Shown here piece by piece: positions 8,565 through 17,551 of a stretch of DNA of 64,000 bases (the stretch's first letter is position 1; each line of letters starts with the position of its first letter). Source of the stretch: Wolinella succinogenes DSM 1740. Its GTDB lineage: Bacteria > Campylobacterota > Campylobacteria > Campylobacterales > Helicobacteraceae. The translations under genes were made by a program, and so were the position numbers. The stretch lies in contig NC_005090.1 of NCBI RefSeq assembly GCF_000196135.1, forward strand, positions 1,808,001-1,872,000, written 5' to 3'. The notes beneath the pieces were generated by a model that did no database searches, was not told the DNA's origin, and saw only the letters and a list, made by a program, of their open reading frames with translations.

Positions 8565-10172
8565 ATGTCTATTTCAAAACAGCTTTTGGTCTTGCTAATC
8601 TCTGCTATTTTAGGCTCTTCTATTGTCTTTGGAATCGGGCTGGCAAAAATCAACCAAACCTACTCCATCATGTCTGAAAGCCAAAATAAATCATTGCCAA
8701 GCATCCTTTTGCTTGATGACATGCAGAGAGGATTCTATAGAATAAGACTCCTTCTATGGGAACACCTCTTTTTTGATGAGCAAGGTGAGATGCAAAAATT
8801 AAATAAAAAATATCGCGACTACAGAGAAGAATTTGAAGAAAATCTAAAGAACTACGCTTCTCTTGTTTTTCTTGAAGAGGAGTCGCAAATCTACGAAAAA
8901 GAGAAGGCGCTCTATGCGGTCTATATTGCCATGGCTGATGAGGTTCTCCGACTCTCCTGGGAAGGGAAAAAGCTAGAAGGCAAGGAGTATATGCTAACCA
9001 ATCGACTCATGTCTAGGCGCTTAACCGATGCTATTGATGAGCACATCACCTACAATGAAAATCTCGCCGAAAAAAACGCCATTCTCGCCGCCAACCTCAA
9101 AAAAGAGGCTATCTTGCAGATGAGCCTCGTGATTCTCATCATTTCAAGCTCTATGCTTATCCTTAGTCTTTTGATTCGAAACAGCATCATGCAGGGCGTG
9201 CATACACTGCGTGAAAACATCTCTAAGTTTGTGGCCCACAAAGAGCTCAATCTAAGAATCGTCTACTCTAAAAACAATGAAATCAAAGAGATCGTAGAGA
9301 GCTTTAATGAGCTGATCTCAACACTAGAACACACCATTGCCGACGCCAAGAATTCATCCCATGAGAACGCGGCTGTCTCCAACGAGCTGAGCGCCACAAG
9401 TGTCCAAATGAGACACAATGCCGAACAAAGTCTCACGATTGTCAGGAACTCTTTGGCTGAAATCACCCAAATCAAAAACTTTATTGATGAGACACTCACC
9501 TTTTCTGATAGAGCCAAAGACGAACTCTCCAGCGCTGGAAAAAGGCTAGAAGGTGCCCAAAAAGATATGATCATGCTACGCGATGATATCGCCCAAGCCA
9601 GCCAAGCTGAAAGCGCACTTGCCAAAGAGCTAGAACAAATGAGCAGAAACGCAGATCAAATCAAGCAGGTCTTGAATGTCATTGCCGATGTAGCAGACCA
9701 AACCAATCTTTTGGCTCTCAATGCCGCCATTGAAGCCGCTAGAGCAGGAGAGCATGGTCGAGGATTTGCCGTGGTGGCTGATGAGGTAAGGAAGCTTGCA
9801 GAGAGATCTCAAAACTCACTCACAGAAATTAACTCCACCATCAATATCATCATCGAATCGATCTTGAATGCCTCCACCCAAATGAACCGAAATGCCAAAA
9901 ACATTCAAAAACTCTCGGATGTTTCATCAGAGACAGAGCGTGTCATCACCGAGACAACGCAGACAATGAGCACTAGCATTGACCTTGTTAGCACCAATGC
10001 CACCAAATCACAAAAAATATCTCATGACGCCCATAAAATCTTTGAGATGGGTGAAAACATCAATAACCTTGTCTCTCAAAATACTCAAAGCATCCAAGAG
10101 ATTGTCATTGCCGCTGATCATTTGGCCAAGCTTTCAGAACATCTCAGCCAAAAGCTCAATCAATTCCACTAA
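8565..10172 (+). CDS. Methyl-accepting chemotaxis protein
   Basis: This 535-residue receptor starts at an ATG behind an AAGGAGGAGG ribosome site. Order: membrane helix (about residues 7-27); a helical periplasmic region of about 150 residues resembling a four-helix-bundle sensor; a second membrane helix (about 183-203); a HAMP-like linker; and a cytoplasmic coiled coil with the conserved tip ([20 protein letters not shown], then [18 protein letters not shown]). The tip contacts CheA and CheW. It lies directly downstream of mfrABE, so sensing of fumarate or redox state is an attractive but unproved guess. No C-terminal CheR tether is seen. Confidence 0.93.
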   Translation: MSISKQLLVLLISAILGSSIVFGIGLAKINQTYSIMSESQNKSLPSILLLDDMQRGFYRIRLLLWEHLFFDEQGEMQKLNKKYRDYREEFEENLKNYASLVFLEEESQIYEKEKALYAVYIAMADEVLRLSWEGKKLEGKEYMLTNRLMSRRLTDAIDEHITYNENLAEKNAILAANLKKEAILQMSLVILIISSSMLILSLLIRNSIMQGVHTLRENISKFVAHKELNLRIVYSKNNEIKEIVESFNELISTLEHTIADAKNSSHENAAVSNELSATSVQMRHNAEQSLTIVRNSLAEITQIKNFIDETLTFSDRAKDELSSAGKRLEGAQKDMIMLRDDIAQASQAESALAKELEQMSRNADQIKQVLNVIADVADQTNLLALNAAIEAARAGEHGRGFAVVADEVRKLAERSQNSLTEINSTINIIIESILNASTQMNRNAKNIQKLSDVSSETERVITETTQTMSTSIDLVSTNATKSQKISHDAHKIFEMGENINNLVSQNTQSIQEIVIAADHLAKLSEHLSQKLNQFH

Positions 10173-10220
10173 AGAAGGGGCTCTCTTCTCTCTATCGTAT
10201 CAAAAGTTCATTCGAGTGAA

Positions 10221-10271
10221 ACATTTTTGTAAAATCACTCCCCGTTTTATCAATTAGATTTACAAAAATGT
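10221..10271. promoter_or_regulatory. Inverted repeat in front of gdhA
   Basis: ACATTTTTGTAAA (10221-10233) is repeated exactly in inverse at 10259-10271 with a 25-base spacer. The right arm ends one base before a TATAAT at 10273, so a protein bound there would cover the -35 region of the gdhA promoter. Confidence 0.55.
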
Positions 10272-10272
10272 A

Positions 10273-10278
10273 TATAAT
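10273..10278 (+). promoter_or_regulatory. -10 promoter element of gdhA
   Basis: A perfect TATAAT lies 45 bases before the gdhA ATG, which has its own GGAG ribosome site. It directly adjoins the inverted repeat. Confidence 0.6.
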
Positions 10279-10322
10279 GATCCCTTTGAACTATCCCACC
10301 CACTTCAAAGGAGAATCCCTCG

Positions 10323-11672
10323 ATGCCCTATATCCAGCAGACCCTAGAACAACTCCAAAAAACTTTCCCCGCCCAAAAAGAGTTCCACCAAGCCGTCCAC
10401 GAAGTCCTTGATAGTCTCCGCCCTCTTTTGGCCAAAGAGTCCAAATATGAGCGCTACAACATTCTTCAACGCATCGTTATCCCCGAGCGCCAAATCGGCT
10501 TTCGTGTCACATGGATGGATGACGCAGGCCGCATTCAAGTCAACCAAGGCTACCGCATCCAATACAACTCCACTCTTGGGCCCTACAAAGGGGGAATCAG
10601 ACTCCATCCCAGCGTGAACGAGGGAATCATCAAATTCCTTGGCTTCGAGCAGATTTTTAAAAATGCCCTCACAGGACTAGCGATGGGGGGCGCCAAAGGA
10701 GGCTCTGACTTTGATCCCAAGGGCAAAAGTGAGGCTGAAGTGATGCGATTCGCTCAAGCTTTTATGAGCGAGCTCTATCGCCATATTGGCCCTCTCACAG
10801 ATGTTCCTGCGGGAGATATTGGCACAGGCGCGCGCGAGATTGGCTATCTATTTGGTCAATACAAGAAACTAGTCAATCGCTATGAAGGCGTCCTCACGGG
10901 CAAATCCTTGCTATGGGGCGGCTCGCTCGCTCGCAAGGAGGCGACAGGCTTTGGCTCCGTCTATTTTGCCGAAGAGATGCTAAGAGAAAGAGGGGAGAGC
11001 CTAGAGGGCAAAACCTGCCTCGTCTCTGGATCGGGCAATGTCGCCATCTATACCGTGCAAAAACTTCTCGAACTAGGGGCAAAACCCATCACTGTGAGCG
11101 ATTCAACGGGCATGATTCATGATGCCTCAGGAATTGATCTAGATCTCCTCAAAGAGATCAAGGAGAATCGCCGCGAAAGTCTCACCTCCTATGCCAAAGA
11201 GCATCCCGGCTCACGCTTTATTTCTGTGGGTGAATACCCCAAAGATCACAACCCTCTATGGGCAATTCCCTGCTTTGCAGCCTTCCCCAGTGCCACCCAA
11301 AACGAGCTCAACGAAAAAGACGCCAAGCACCTCCTCCAAAATGGCTGCATCTGCGTCTCTGAAGGGGCCAATATGCCCTCCACTCCTAGTGCCGTGGAGA
11401 AGTTTTTGGCCGCGAAAATCTGCTATGGCCCAGGCAAGGCCGCCAATGCAGGAGGAGTGGCGACTAGTGGTCTAGAGATGAGCCAAAATGCTTCGATGAC
11501 TTCGTGGAGTTTTGAAGAGGTGGATATGAAGCTTCATGGAATCATGAGGGGAATCTATCGTGCCGCCAAAGAGACCGCCAAAGAGTTTGGCGAACCCCAC
11601 AATCTCGTCTTGGGCGCCAATATTGCTGGATTCCGCAAGGTCGCTGATGCGATGATCGAGCAGGGGATTTAA
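10323..11672 (+). CDS. gdhA: Glutamate dehydrogenase (GdhA)
   Basis: GdhA interconverts 2-oxoglutarate plus ammonium and glutamate in the cytoplasm. The 449-residue length fits the hexameric bacterial NADP-type class. The substrate-binding and catalytic-lysine region reads GLAMGGAKGGSDFDPKGKSE, and the dinucleotide fold begins TCLVSGSGNVAIYTVQKL. It is the classic ammonium-assimilating type. A GGAGAA ribosome site precedes the ATG. The gene is monocistronic and converges with the minus-strand gene at 11669, overlapping it by 4 bases. The upstream inverted repeat suggests transcriptional control. Confidence 0.95.
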   Translation: MPYIQQTLEQLQKTFPAQKEFHQAVHEVLDSLRPLLAKESKYERYNILQRIVIPERQIGFRVTWMDDAGRIQVNQGYRIQYNSTLGPYKGGIRLHPSVNEGIIKFLGFEQIFKNALTGLAMGGAKGGSDFDPKGKSEAEVMRFAQAFMSELYRHIGPLTDVPAGDIGTGAREIGYLFGQYKKLVNRYEGVLTGKSLLWGGSLARKEATGFGSVYFAEEMLRERGESLEGKTCLVSGSGNVAIYTVQKLLELGAKPITVSDSTGMIHDASGIDLDLLKEIKENRRESLTSYAKEHPGSRFISVGEYPKDHNPLWAIPCFAAFPSATQNELNEKDAKHLLQNGCICVSEGANMPSTPSAVEKFLAAKICYGPGKAANAGGVATSGLEMSQNASMTSWSFEEVDMKLHGIMRGIYRAAKETAKEFGEPHNLVLGANIAGFRKVADAMIEQGI

Positions 11673-12295
11673 TCTCCCTCTAAAAGCGCTCGCTCCAATC
11701 TCCTCAGAGTTGCCTCATCGCTATAGCGTTTGGCAAACTCTAGGGGAGTATAGCTAAAAGCCTCATAACGGCGCAGCCCTAGGGGCTTTTCGAGCTCTTC
11801 GATTCGCTCATGGATAAACGCTTCACTTCCCTTGGCGGTCAAGATTCGCTCTAGCAATTCCAAACAACGATTCTTAATCGCGCTCGCATAGAGTGTCTTT
11901 AGCTCATCCAAACTCCAATCCATCGAAGCCAGATGAGCGCTTGAGAGCCCCTCAAGGATTCTCGTTTTCTGGTGCAACGCCTCAAGAATCTTCTCTCGCT
12001 CCTCGCCTTGGAAATTCCTCTCTAAAAAGGCCACACCCCTCCTAGCCTCTTGCGTATCTCCCAAAGAGATGCACCTTTGCTCCATGAGCTCATCTAGCCG
12101 CCCCTCAATCCGCTCTATGGATTCCATGGAGCGAATCTCCTCACCCCACTTCGCCTCCTGCTCCTCCTCTATCGCGCTCATGAGGCGATCCGCATCTTGG
12201 ATAAGGCGCTCTTGGCGCACCTTGGTCATCACGATTCGATGAGTCTCTTCTTCGAGTGCCTGCGAAGCGAGCTTGATAAAAAGCACTCGCGCCAA
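11669..12295 (-). CDS. Hypothetical charged, helical protein
   Basis: The 208-residue product is rich in Glu, Arg and Leu and should be largely alpha-helical, with coiled-coil stretches. I see no signal peptide, membrane segment or known motif. The start is a TTG at 12293-12295 with AAGGAG spaced 8 bases upstream. However, the frame stays open upstream to a TGA at 12365-12367 with plausible coding sequence (ending PQEAAKGEEA). The island border lies only about 100 bases further, so the gene may once have been longer. Function unknown. Confidence 0.6.
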   Translation of the reverse strand: MARVLFIKLASQALEEETHRIVMTKVRQERLIQDADRLMSAIEEEQEAKWGEEIRSMESIERIEGRLDELMEQRCISLGDTQEARRGVAFLERNFQGEEREKILEALHQKTRILEGLSSAHLASMDWSLDELKTLYASAIKNRCLELLERILTAKGSEAFIHERIEELEKPLGLRRYEAFSYTPLEFAKRYSDEATLRRLERALLEGD

Positions 12296-12485
12296 AGCCT
12301 CCTCTCCTTTGGCCGCCTCTTGAGGGGGGATGGATTCGGAGATAATGGGGCCTGGGAGGGCTTTTCACGAGGAAGAAAAAGGGTCATTAGAAGTTATTTT
12401 ATTTTTACTAGTAAAAGTATATATAAATAGTAAAAATATAAAACTATTTATGCTATAATTACCTTAATAAGTAAATGAGGCAAAA

Positions 12486-13109
12486 ATGGCAAAAGCTATA
12501 GGGTATATTCGAGTAAGCACTGACCAACAAGATTTACAAAATCAACAGCACTCAATTTTAAACTATGCAAATAAAAATGCACTTGGCAAAGTTGAATTTA
12601 TTGAAGTGAAGATGAGTAGTCGCAAAAAAGATGAAGATAGAAAGATAGATGAACTTTTTGAAACCTTACAAGCTGGTGAACATCTAATCGTATCTGAACT
12701 TAGTCGTATAGGAAGAAGTGTTGTAAATGTTGTCACAATTGTCAATCAACTCATAGCTCTTGGCGTAAATCTTCATATCTTAAAAGAACAGCTTTTTATA
12801 AAACCAAATGAACAAAATCCATTTACAGATTTTCAAATAAATATTTTTTTAGCTTTTGCACAACTTGAAAGAGATCTTATTAGCAAAAGAACAAAAGAAG
12901 CACTACAAGCAAGAAAAGCAAAGGGGATAAAACTTGGCAAACCAGTTGGAACTATTCAAGGAAGCATTTACGATAAAGACAAAGAAAAAATCAAAGAGCT
13001 TCATAGTCTTGGTGTAACTCTTACAAATATTTCAAAAAAACACTTAGGTTATGGAACTATTAAAAGTCTAAGTGAATATGTAAAAAATAAACTTGATAAG
13101 GAGAAGTAG
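12486..13109 (+). CDS. Serine recombinase of the resolvase/invertase family
   Basis: The 207-residue protein starts AIGYIRVSTDQQ, where the Ser of RVST is the catalytic nucleophile. The conserved arginines appear in SELSRIGRS, and the resolvase signature LAFAQLERDLISKRTKEAL with ARKAKGIKLGKP leads into a short C-terminal helix-turn-helix. It is full length for small resolvases and invertases, lacking the large C-terminus of serine integrases. It is the first gene of the island. It could resolve or invert DNA or drive integration of a small element; which is not decidable here. Its codon use matches the AT-rich island. Confidence 0.92.
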   Translation: MAKAIGYIRVSTDQQDLQNQQHSILNYANKNALGKVEFIEVKMSSRKKDEDRKIDELFETLQAGEHLIVSELSRIGRSVVNVVTIVNQLIALGVNLHILKEQLFIKPNEQNPFTDFQINIFLAFAQLERDLISKRTKEALQARKAKGIKLGKPVGTIQGSIYDKDKEKIKELHSLGVTLTNISKKHLGYGTIKSLSEYVKNKLDKEK

Positions 13110-13111
13110 CA

Positions 13112-13339
13112 ATGGAGCAAAAAGTATTTAGCGTGATGTCAGAAGAATTTACAAAAAACTATGATTTTTACAAAGATTATGATGATATGGTAATCCATAA
13201 AGAAACAGAGCAAATATTTAAAAGCAACTTCATAAACGGCATGGTTTAACTAGTACCAGTGAGCAATCAAACAGCTATGGAAAAGATCGAGCAAGAGCTT
13301 AGTGAGTTTGCTAAAGAGTTAAAGAGACAGGGGTTTTAA
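13112..13339 (+). pseudogene. Small gene split by an in-frame stop
   Basis: An ATG two bases after the recombinase stop opens a frame reading MEQKVFSVMSEEFTKNYDF and onward for 45 codons to TAA (13247-13249). The same frame then continues without shift for 29 more codons (LVPVSNQTAMEKIEQELSEF... to the TAA at 13337-13339). The acidic, helical style is the same on both sides, so this looks like one 75-residue protein with a single nonsense codon. Two separate mini-genes are the alternative, with an internal GTG or ATG start. It resembles small accessory proteins next to plasmid-type resolvases. Function unknown. Confidence 0.5.
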
Positions 13340-13439
13340 AAGTAAAAAATAACTTTTTTATACAAAATGTGATAATATAAAAAACAATAATATATTAAGA
13401 GTATTTAAAGAAGCATTTGAAAAATAAAAAGGGCAAAAA

Positions 13440-15725
13440 ATGGAACAAAACAAGTTAAGAGAAGAGTTAAAACATATACTTGAAAATGAACCTGAAAATT
13501 ACTCAAAAATTTTAAAATTATCATCTGAGTTATCCAAATATGATCAAGATAGTGTTCGCTTTTCTATAGATGCTGGAATAATAGATCGGCTTGGTAAAGA
13601 ACTTGTGGCAAGACATGAAACTGCCGTATCTGAATTAGTTAAAAATGCTTATGATGCTGATGCGAAGAAAGTAAAACTAACATTTATTGATTCGTCTGAG
13701 ATTGGTGGAATTATTGTCATTAATGATGATGGTGTTGGTATGACGAAGGAGCAATTAGTAAATGGTTTTATGAGGTTGGCTTCAAGTGACAAAATTCATT
13801 TTCCTTTTTCTCCAATTTATAACAGAAAACGAGCTGGTAAAAAAGGGATTGGTCGTTTCGCGGCTCAAAGGCTTGGAAAACAATTAACTATTACAACTCA
13901 GACAGAAGATTCTGAACAAGCCCTTGAGATAACTATAAACTGGAATGATTTCAAAAACGATCAAGATTTAATGTTTATTGACAATAAAATAGAATACAAA
14001 AATCGAATGCCTAAGAAAAGAAGTGGTACGAGATTAGTTATAAGAGATTTAAGAGATAAATGGACAGAAGCACAGATCAAAAGGGTTTATCGATATGCAT
14101 CTGAAATTTTACAGCCGTTTCCACTCGCAAAAGTAAAGCTAAAAACAGAAGATCCAGGTTTTAAACTTATTTGTAAAAGAAAAGATGGTGATTTTAGCGA
14201 AATAATTGCAAACGATAATACTATGTTCTTTGAACATGCATTAGCTGAAATAAAAGGTAATGTGGATGATGAAGGTTTTATGAGAATTAGCATCAACAGT
14301 CAAAAATTGAATTATAAAATCAAAGATGTATTATTAAATCGAGGTAAACCGTATAAACAAATAAGAAATGTCAATCTAAGAGCTTATTATTTTGTTTATG
14401 AAAGTTCTTACTTATCTCCTCAAATCAAATCATTTATCAATGAGAAAGCAAAAGAACAAGGTGGAATAAGACTATATCGAAATGGCTTTAGGGTTCTACC
14501 TTATGGAGAAACTCATCAAGAAGTGCCAAATGATTGGTTAGGTCTAGATGCTTCCGTAAGACGAAGAACAGTGTTACCTGTTCATGCAAATATTAACTTT
14601 TTTGGTTTTATAGAGATAGATGGACAAGATGATAAATTTGAAGAACTTTCAAGTAGAGAGGGATTATTAGAAAATGATGCATTTAAAGAACTAACCGATT
14701 TTGGCTATAAAGTTTTAACAGATGCGGTAACTAAAGTTGGTTCTGAAAGAGGTGTTAAAACTAGAACAAATGAAAAAAACTGGAAAAAAGAGCCAGAAGA
14801 AAAAATCGCTGAAATAATCGAAGAATTAGAAAGCATGACATCTTCTAAGGAAGATGAACAAAGCTTTGATCATGAAGAGGACAATGAAGATGTAAAAGAG
14901 AAGTTAGGTAGTATCACTCAAAAACTAAAAGAAGCTCAGGAAGAACAAAAGCAGAAACAACAAGAGTTACTCGAAGAAAAAAACTTATTAAGAATATTAG
15001 CTGGGCTAGGGCTTACAATAGGAGAATTCATACATGAAATCAAACAGTTTCAAGGAGCACTGTCAGCTGATATTGAAAATATTAGAAACATAGCAAAGAG
15101 TCAAGATGAATTGTCGATCATTAGTAGATTAGATCAAAATGTTCAAAGTATAAATGCTTACACTTCTTATTTTGATGAAGCGATTTCTGAAAATATTCAA
15201 AGAGAATTAGCTCCTATTGAACTTCGTAGTGTGGTCGAATCTTTAAAAGATAGTATTTTAAATGACTTGCAAAGAAGAAATTTTGAGTTTAATGAAAAGT
15301 TTATTGGATACAATTTATTTACATGTCCAATGCATAAATCAGAATGGGCTTCAATATTATTTAATCTCTATACTAATGCAAGAAAGGCAATTAAAAAAAC
15401 GACTGTACAAAAGGGAAAAATACTTGTGGAAGTGGGGAAAAGTAGGAATATTGTGTATCTTGAATTTTCTGATAATGGAGTAGGAATTCCTCTTGAAAAT
15501 AGAGAAAAAATATTTACAGCTTTTTTTACTACAAGCGAACCAGTTGGAAAAATTACAAAGAACTATGAAGAAATGACGGGAACTGGATTAGGGTTAAAAA
15601 TAGTTAAAGATATTATTACAGGATATGGCGGTCTGATTTATGTAAAAGAACCAAATGAAGGTTATAGTACAACTATTAGAATTGAATTACCACATGATAA
15701 AAAGGGATATAAAGATGACATATAA
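13440..15725 (+). CDS. Tandem-GHKL protein: MORC/MutL-like ATPase fused to a histidine kinase core
   Basis: This 761-residue soluble protein has two separate GHKL nucleotide-binding domains. Domain 1 (about 35-430) shows ELVKNAYDADA (65-75, the N box), NDDGVGM (95-101) and GKKGIGRFAAQRLG (133-146), the pattern of MORC, MutL and Hsp90-type ATPases. A charged coiled coil (about 440-520) follows. Domain 2 is a histidine-kinase core: FIHEIK with His532 as likely phospho-acceptor, N box NLYTNARKA (about 642), DNGVGIP (about 678) and GTGLGLKIV (about 714). There is no membrane segment, so the signal is sensed in the cytoplasm. It overlaps the receiver gene by 11 bases. GHKL ATPases are known in restriction-modification loci; this double arrangement is unfamiliar to me. 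Confidence 0.85.
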   Translation: MEQNKLREELKHILENEPENYSKILKLSSELSKYDQDSVRFSIDAGIIDRLGKELVARHETAVSELVKNAYDADAKKVKLTFIDSSEIGGIIVINDDGVGMTKEQLVNGFMRLASSDKIHFPFSPIYNRKRAGKKGIGRFAAQRLGKQLTITTQTEDSEQALEITINWNDFKNDQDLMFIDNKIEYKNRMPKKRSGTRLVIRDLRDKWTEAQIKRVYRYASEILQPFPLAKVKLKTEDPGFKLICKRKDGDFSEIIANDNTMFFEHALAEIKGNVDDEGFMRISINSQKLNYKIKDVLLNRGKPYKQIRNVNLRAYYFVYESSYLSPQIKSFINEKAKEQGGIRLYRNGFRVLPYGETHQEVPNDWLGLDASVRRRTVLPVHANINFFGFIEIDGQDDKFEELSSREGLLENDAFKELTDFGYKVLTDAVTKVGSERGVKTRTNEKNWKKEPEEKIAEIIEELESMTSSKEDEQSFDHEEDNEDVKEKLGSITQKLKEAQEEQKQKQQELLEEKNLLRILAGLGLTIGEFIHEIKQFQGALSADIENIRNIAKSQDELSIISRLDQNVQSINAYTSYFDEAISENIQRELAPIELRSVVESLKDSILNDLQRRNFEFNEKFIGYNLFTCPMHKSEWASILFNLYTNARKAIKKTTVQKGKILVEVGKSRNIVYLEFSDNGVGIPLENREKIFTAFFTTSEPVGKITKNYEEMTGTGLGLKIVKDIITGYGGLIYVKEPNEGYSTTIRIELPHDKKGYKDDI

Positions 15726-16806
15726 ATACTTATATATTGATGATGAAGAGAAAAATGTTAGAGAGCCTTTTGCACAGCAGTTATCAGATCAAAATATACA
15801 GGTAGATACAAAGCATGTATCTGAAATTGAACTGTCTGATACTCAAGAGATTATTAGGCTTATAAAATACTATGATGGATTATTATTAGATTTAAGACTT
15901 GACCAAGTAGCTAGTGAAGATGAAAAGAAAATTAAAGTTCCTTTTACAGCTACAGTTTATGCTCAACACATACGAACCTTAGTAACAAATGGAAATATTG
16001 ATAAAGATATTCCAATAGTTTTATTTTCTACTGATGATAAATTGAAAAAAGTTTATTTTGTTGATTTGACAAGTCAAGACCTATTTGATCGATATATAGA
16101 AAAAACTAGAATTCCAACAAATGCAAAGTTAAAATTAATATCTCTTGCAAATGGCTATAAAATAATAAATGAAGAAAAAGATATTGCAAAATTAATCGGA
16201 TTAGATTCTCTTATTGAACTAGATGAAAGAATATTTGCACGATATGATGATTCAACAATACCAACACATGAATATGCACAGACAATTTTAAAAGATTTGA
16301 TTTATGTATCAGGTGTTTTAATAAATGAACTAATGCTGGCGTCAAGATTTGGAATTGATATAGAAAAATCAGATGATTGGGAAGAACTAAAAGAGTATTT
16401 TAAAGATACAAAATATACTGGTGTATTTTCGGATGGCTGGGATAGGTGGTGGATGCATTTAATTGATGATATGTTCTCTGCAAAAACTGAAACTTATTTA
16501 TCATATTTGGATGCTAATGAAAGAGTTGAGCTTTTAAAAAAAATCACAAGTTTAGAAGATCTTGTTGCTGCTGAACCCATTGAAGAAAATAATAGTAATA
16601 GATTTTGGACATACTGTAAAGTATTGGAAAAACCTTTAGACCCTCTTGAAGGATTTAAGATCAACACTCCTATAGAGCCAAAACCATGGCAGGAATATGA
16701 TTATTGTTCATTGTATTCTATATTAACGCAAAAACATAAGTCAAAAGGTGTCACTATACATCCGAGCGATAGAGAAAGACTAGAAATTATAAGAAGTGAA
16801 TATTAA
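15715..16806 (+). CDS. Receiver-domain protein with unknown C-terminal domain
   Basis: The ATG at 15715 lies inside the end of the kinase gene and gives 363 residues starting MTYKYLYIDDEEKNVREPF. The receiver pocket looks complete: Asp9/Asp10, phospho-acceptor Asp59 in LLLDLRLD, Ser105/Thr106 in VLFSTDD and Lys130. Short insertions follow Asp59. Residues about 150-363 match no output domain I know; they are helical with an aromatic block (FSDGWDRWWMHLIDDMF). With no DNA-binding motif, it likely acts by contacting a partner, perhaps the next proteins of the cluster. Overlap with the kinase gene and the intact pocket argue for a real phosphotransfer pair. Confidence 0.8.
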   Translation: MTYKYLYIDDEEKNVREPFAQQLSDQNIQVDTKHVSEIELSDTQEIIRLIKYYDGLLLDLRLDQVASEDEKKIKVPFTATVYAQHIRTLVTNGNIDKDIPIVLFSTDDKLKKVYFVDLTSQDLFDRYIEKTRIPTNAKLKLISLANGYKIINEEKDIAKLIGLDSLIELDERIFARYDDSTIPTHEYAQTILKDLIYVSGVLINELMLASRFGIDIEKSDDWEELKEYFKDTKYTGVFSDGWDRWWMHLIDDMFSAKTETYLSYLDANERVELLKKITSLEDLVAAEPIEENNSNRFWTYCKVLEKPLDPLEGFKINTPIEPKPWQEYDYCSLYSILTQKHKSKGVTIHPSDRERLEIIRSEY

Positions 16807-16807
16807 A

Positions 16808-17551
16808 ATGTTTGATAATTTTAATGAGAAAACATTTATTTTAAATATGGCTAGTGATTTAAATACTTTAAGTCAAATTTTAAGTAAAGAATACACAGTT
16901 TGTCTTTCTACGAAACAAATTACAGATATAGCTACACATATTAAAAAAAATGGTTCTTTTGATTATGAATTAAAACCTTTAGAATTTAAATTTGTAGACT
17001 ATCCTTCTCATTTGTCTCATGAAAATATAGATAATTTAAGATTATTGTTTAGTATGAAGATCAAGGGAGAACATCAAAATATTCCTGAGCTAAAAGATTC
17101 ATTGAGTCATTTGGAATTTAATATATGGATAACAGGAATAAATCGAAATAATCGAAGTTCTAATCCTTTTTATTCAATACATTTTGACCGACACCAAGAA
17201 GGTGAAAATCCTTCAAGTGAAATTCATCCAATTTATCATTTTCAATTTGGTGGAAGAAAAATTAAAGATAAAGGTATTGATCTAGGACAGGTACTATTTA
17301 TGGATACACCAAGAATAATGCATCACCCTATGGATATATTTTTAGGAATTGATTTTGTCTTATCTAATTTTTTCCCAAAAGTTTGGGAAAGGTTCAAAAA
17401 GAATGGTACATATACTAATTTAATAAAAAAATATCAAACATATTTTATTTATCCATATTTTAGAACTATTACAAAACATTTTGAAGAGTCTATTAAACAA
17501 CCATGGTGCTCGAAAGATATTTATCCTCAATTAATTGAGGTGAAATATTGA
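16808..17551 (+). CDS. Unknown protein with a His/Asp-rich conserved-looking core
   Basis: I chose the ATG at 16808, one base after the preceding stop; a GTG at 16796 would add four residues and overlap the upstream gene. The 247-residue protein is soluble. Its most distinctive part is residues 125-185: HFDRH (125-129), IHPIYHFQFGG (139-149), MDTPRIMHHPMD (165-176), then IDFVLSNF. This spacing of His, Asp and Arg looks like a metal or catalytic site, but I recognise no family. Its stop overlaps the methyltransferase start, so it belongs to the same operon and probably the same system. Confidence 0.7.
   Translation: MFDNFNEKTFILNMASDLNTLSQILSKEYTVCLSTKQITDIATHIKKNGSFDYELKPLEFKFVDYPSHLSHENIDNLRLLFSMKIKGEHQNIPELKDSLSHLEFNIWITGINRNNRSSNPFYSIHFDRHQEGENPSSEIHPIYHFQFGGRKIKDKGIDLGQVLFMDTPRIMHHPMDIFLGIDFVLSNFFPKVWERFKKNGTYTNLIKKYQTYFIYPYFRTITKHFEESIKQPWCSKDIYPQLIEVKY

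Noticed and set aside
12141-12368. Minus-strand frame of 75 codons with GTG start overlapping the helical protein gene
   Set aside because: Its Arg/Pro/Gly-rich product is typical of an out-of-frame reading of GC-rich DNA, and the overlapping frame has the better ribosome site.
12360-12480. tRNA gene or 3' tRNA fragment as integration site
   Set aside because: I found no cloverleaf or TTCGAATC-type arm on either strand at the left or right island edge.
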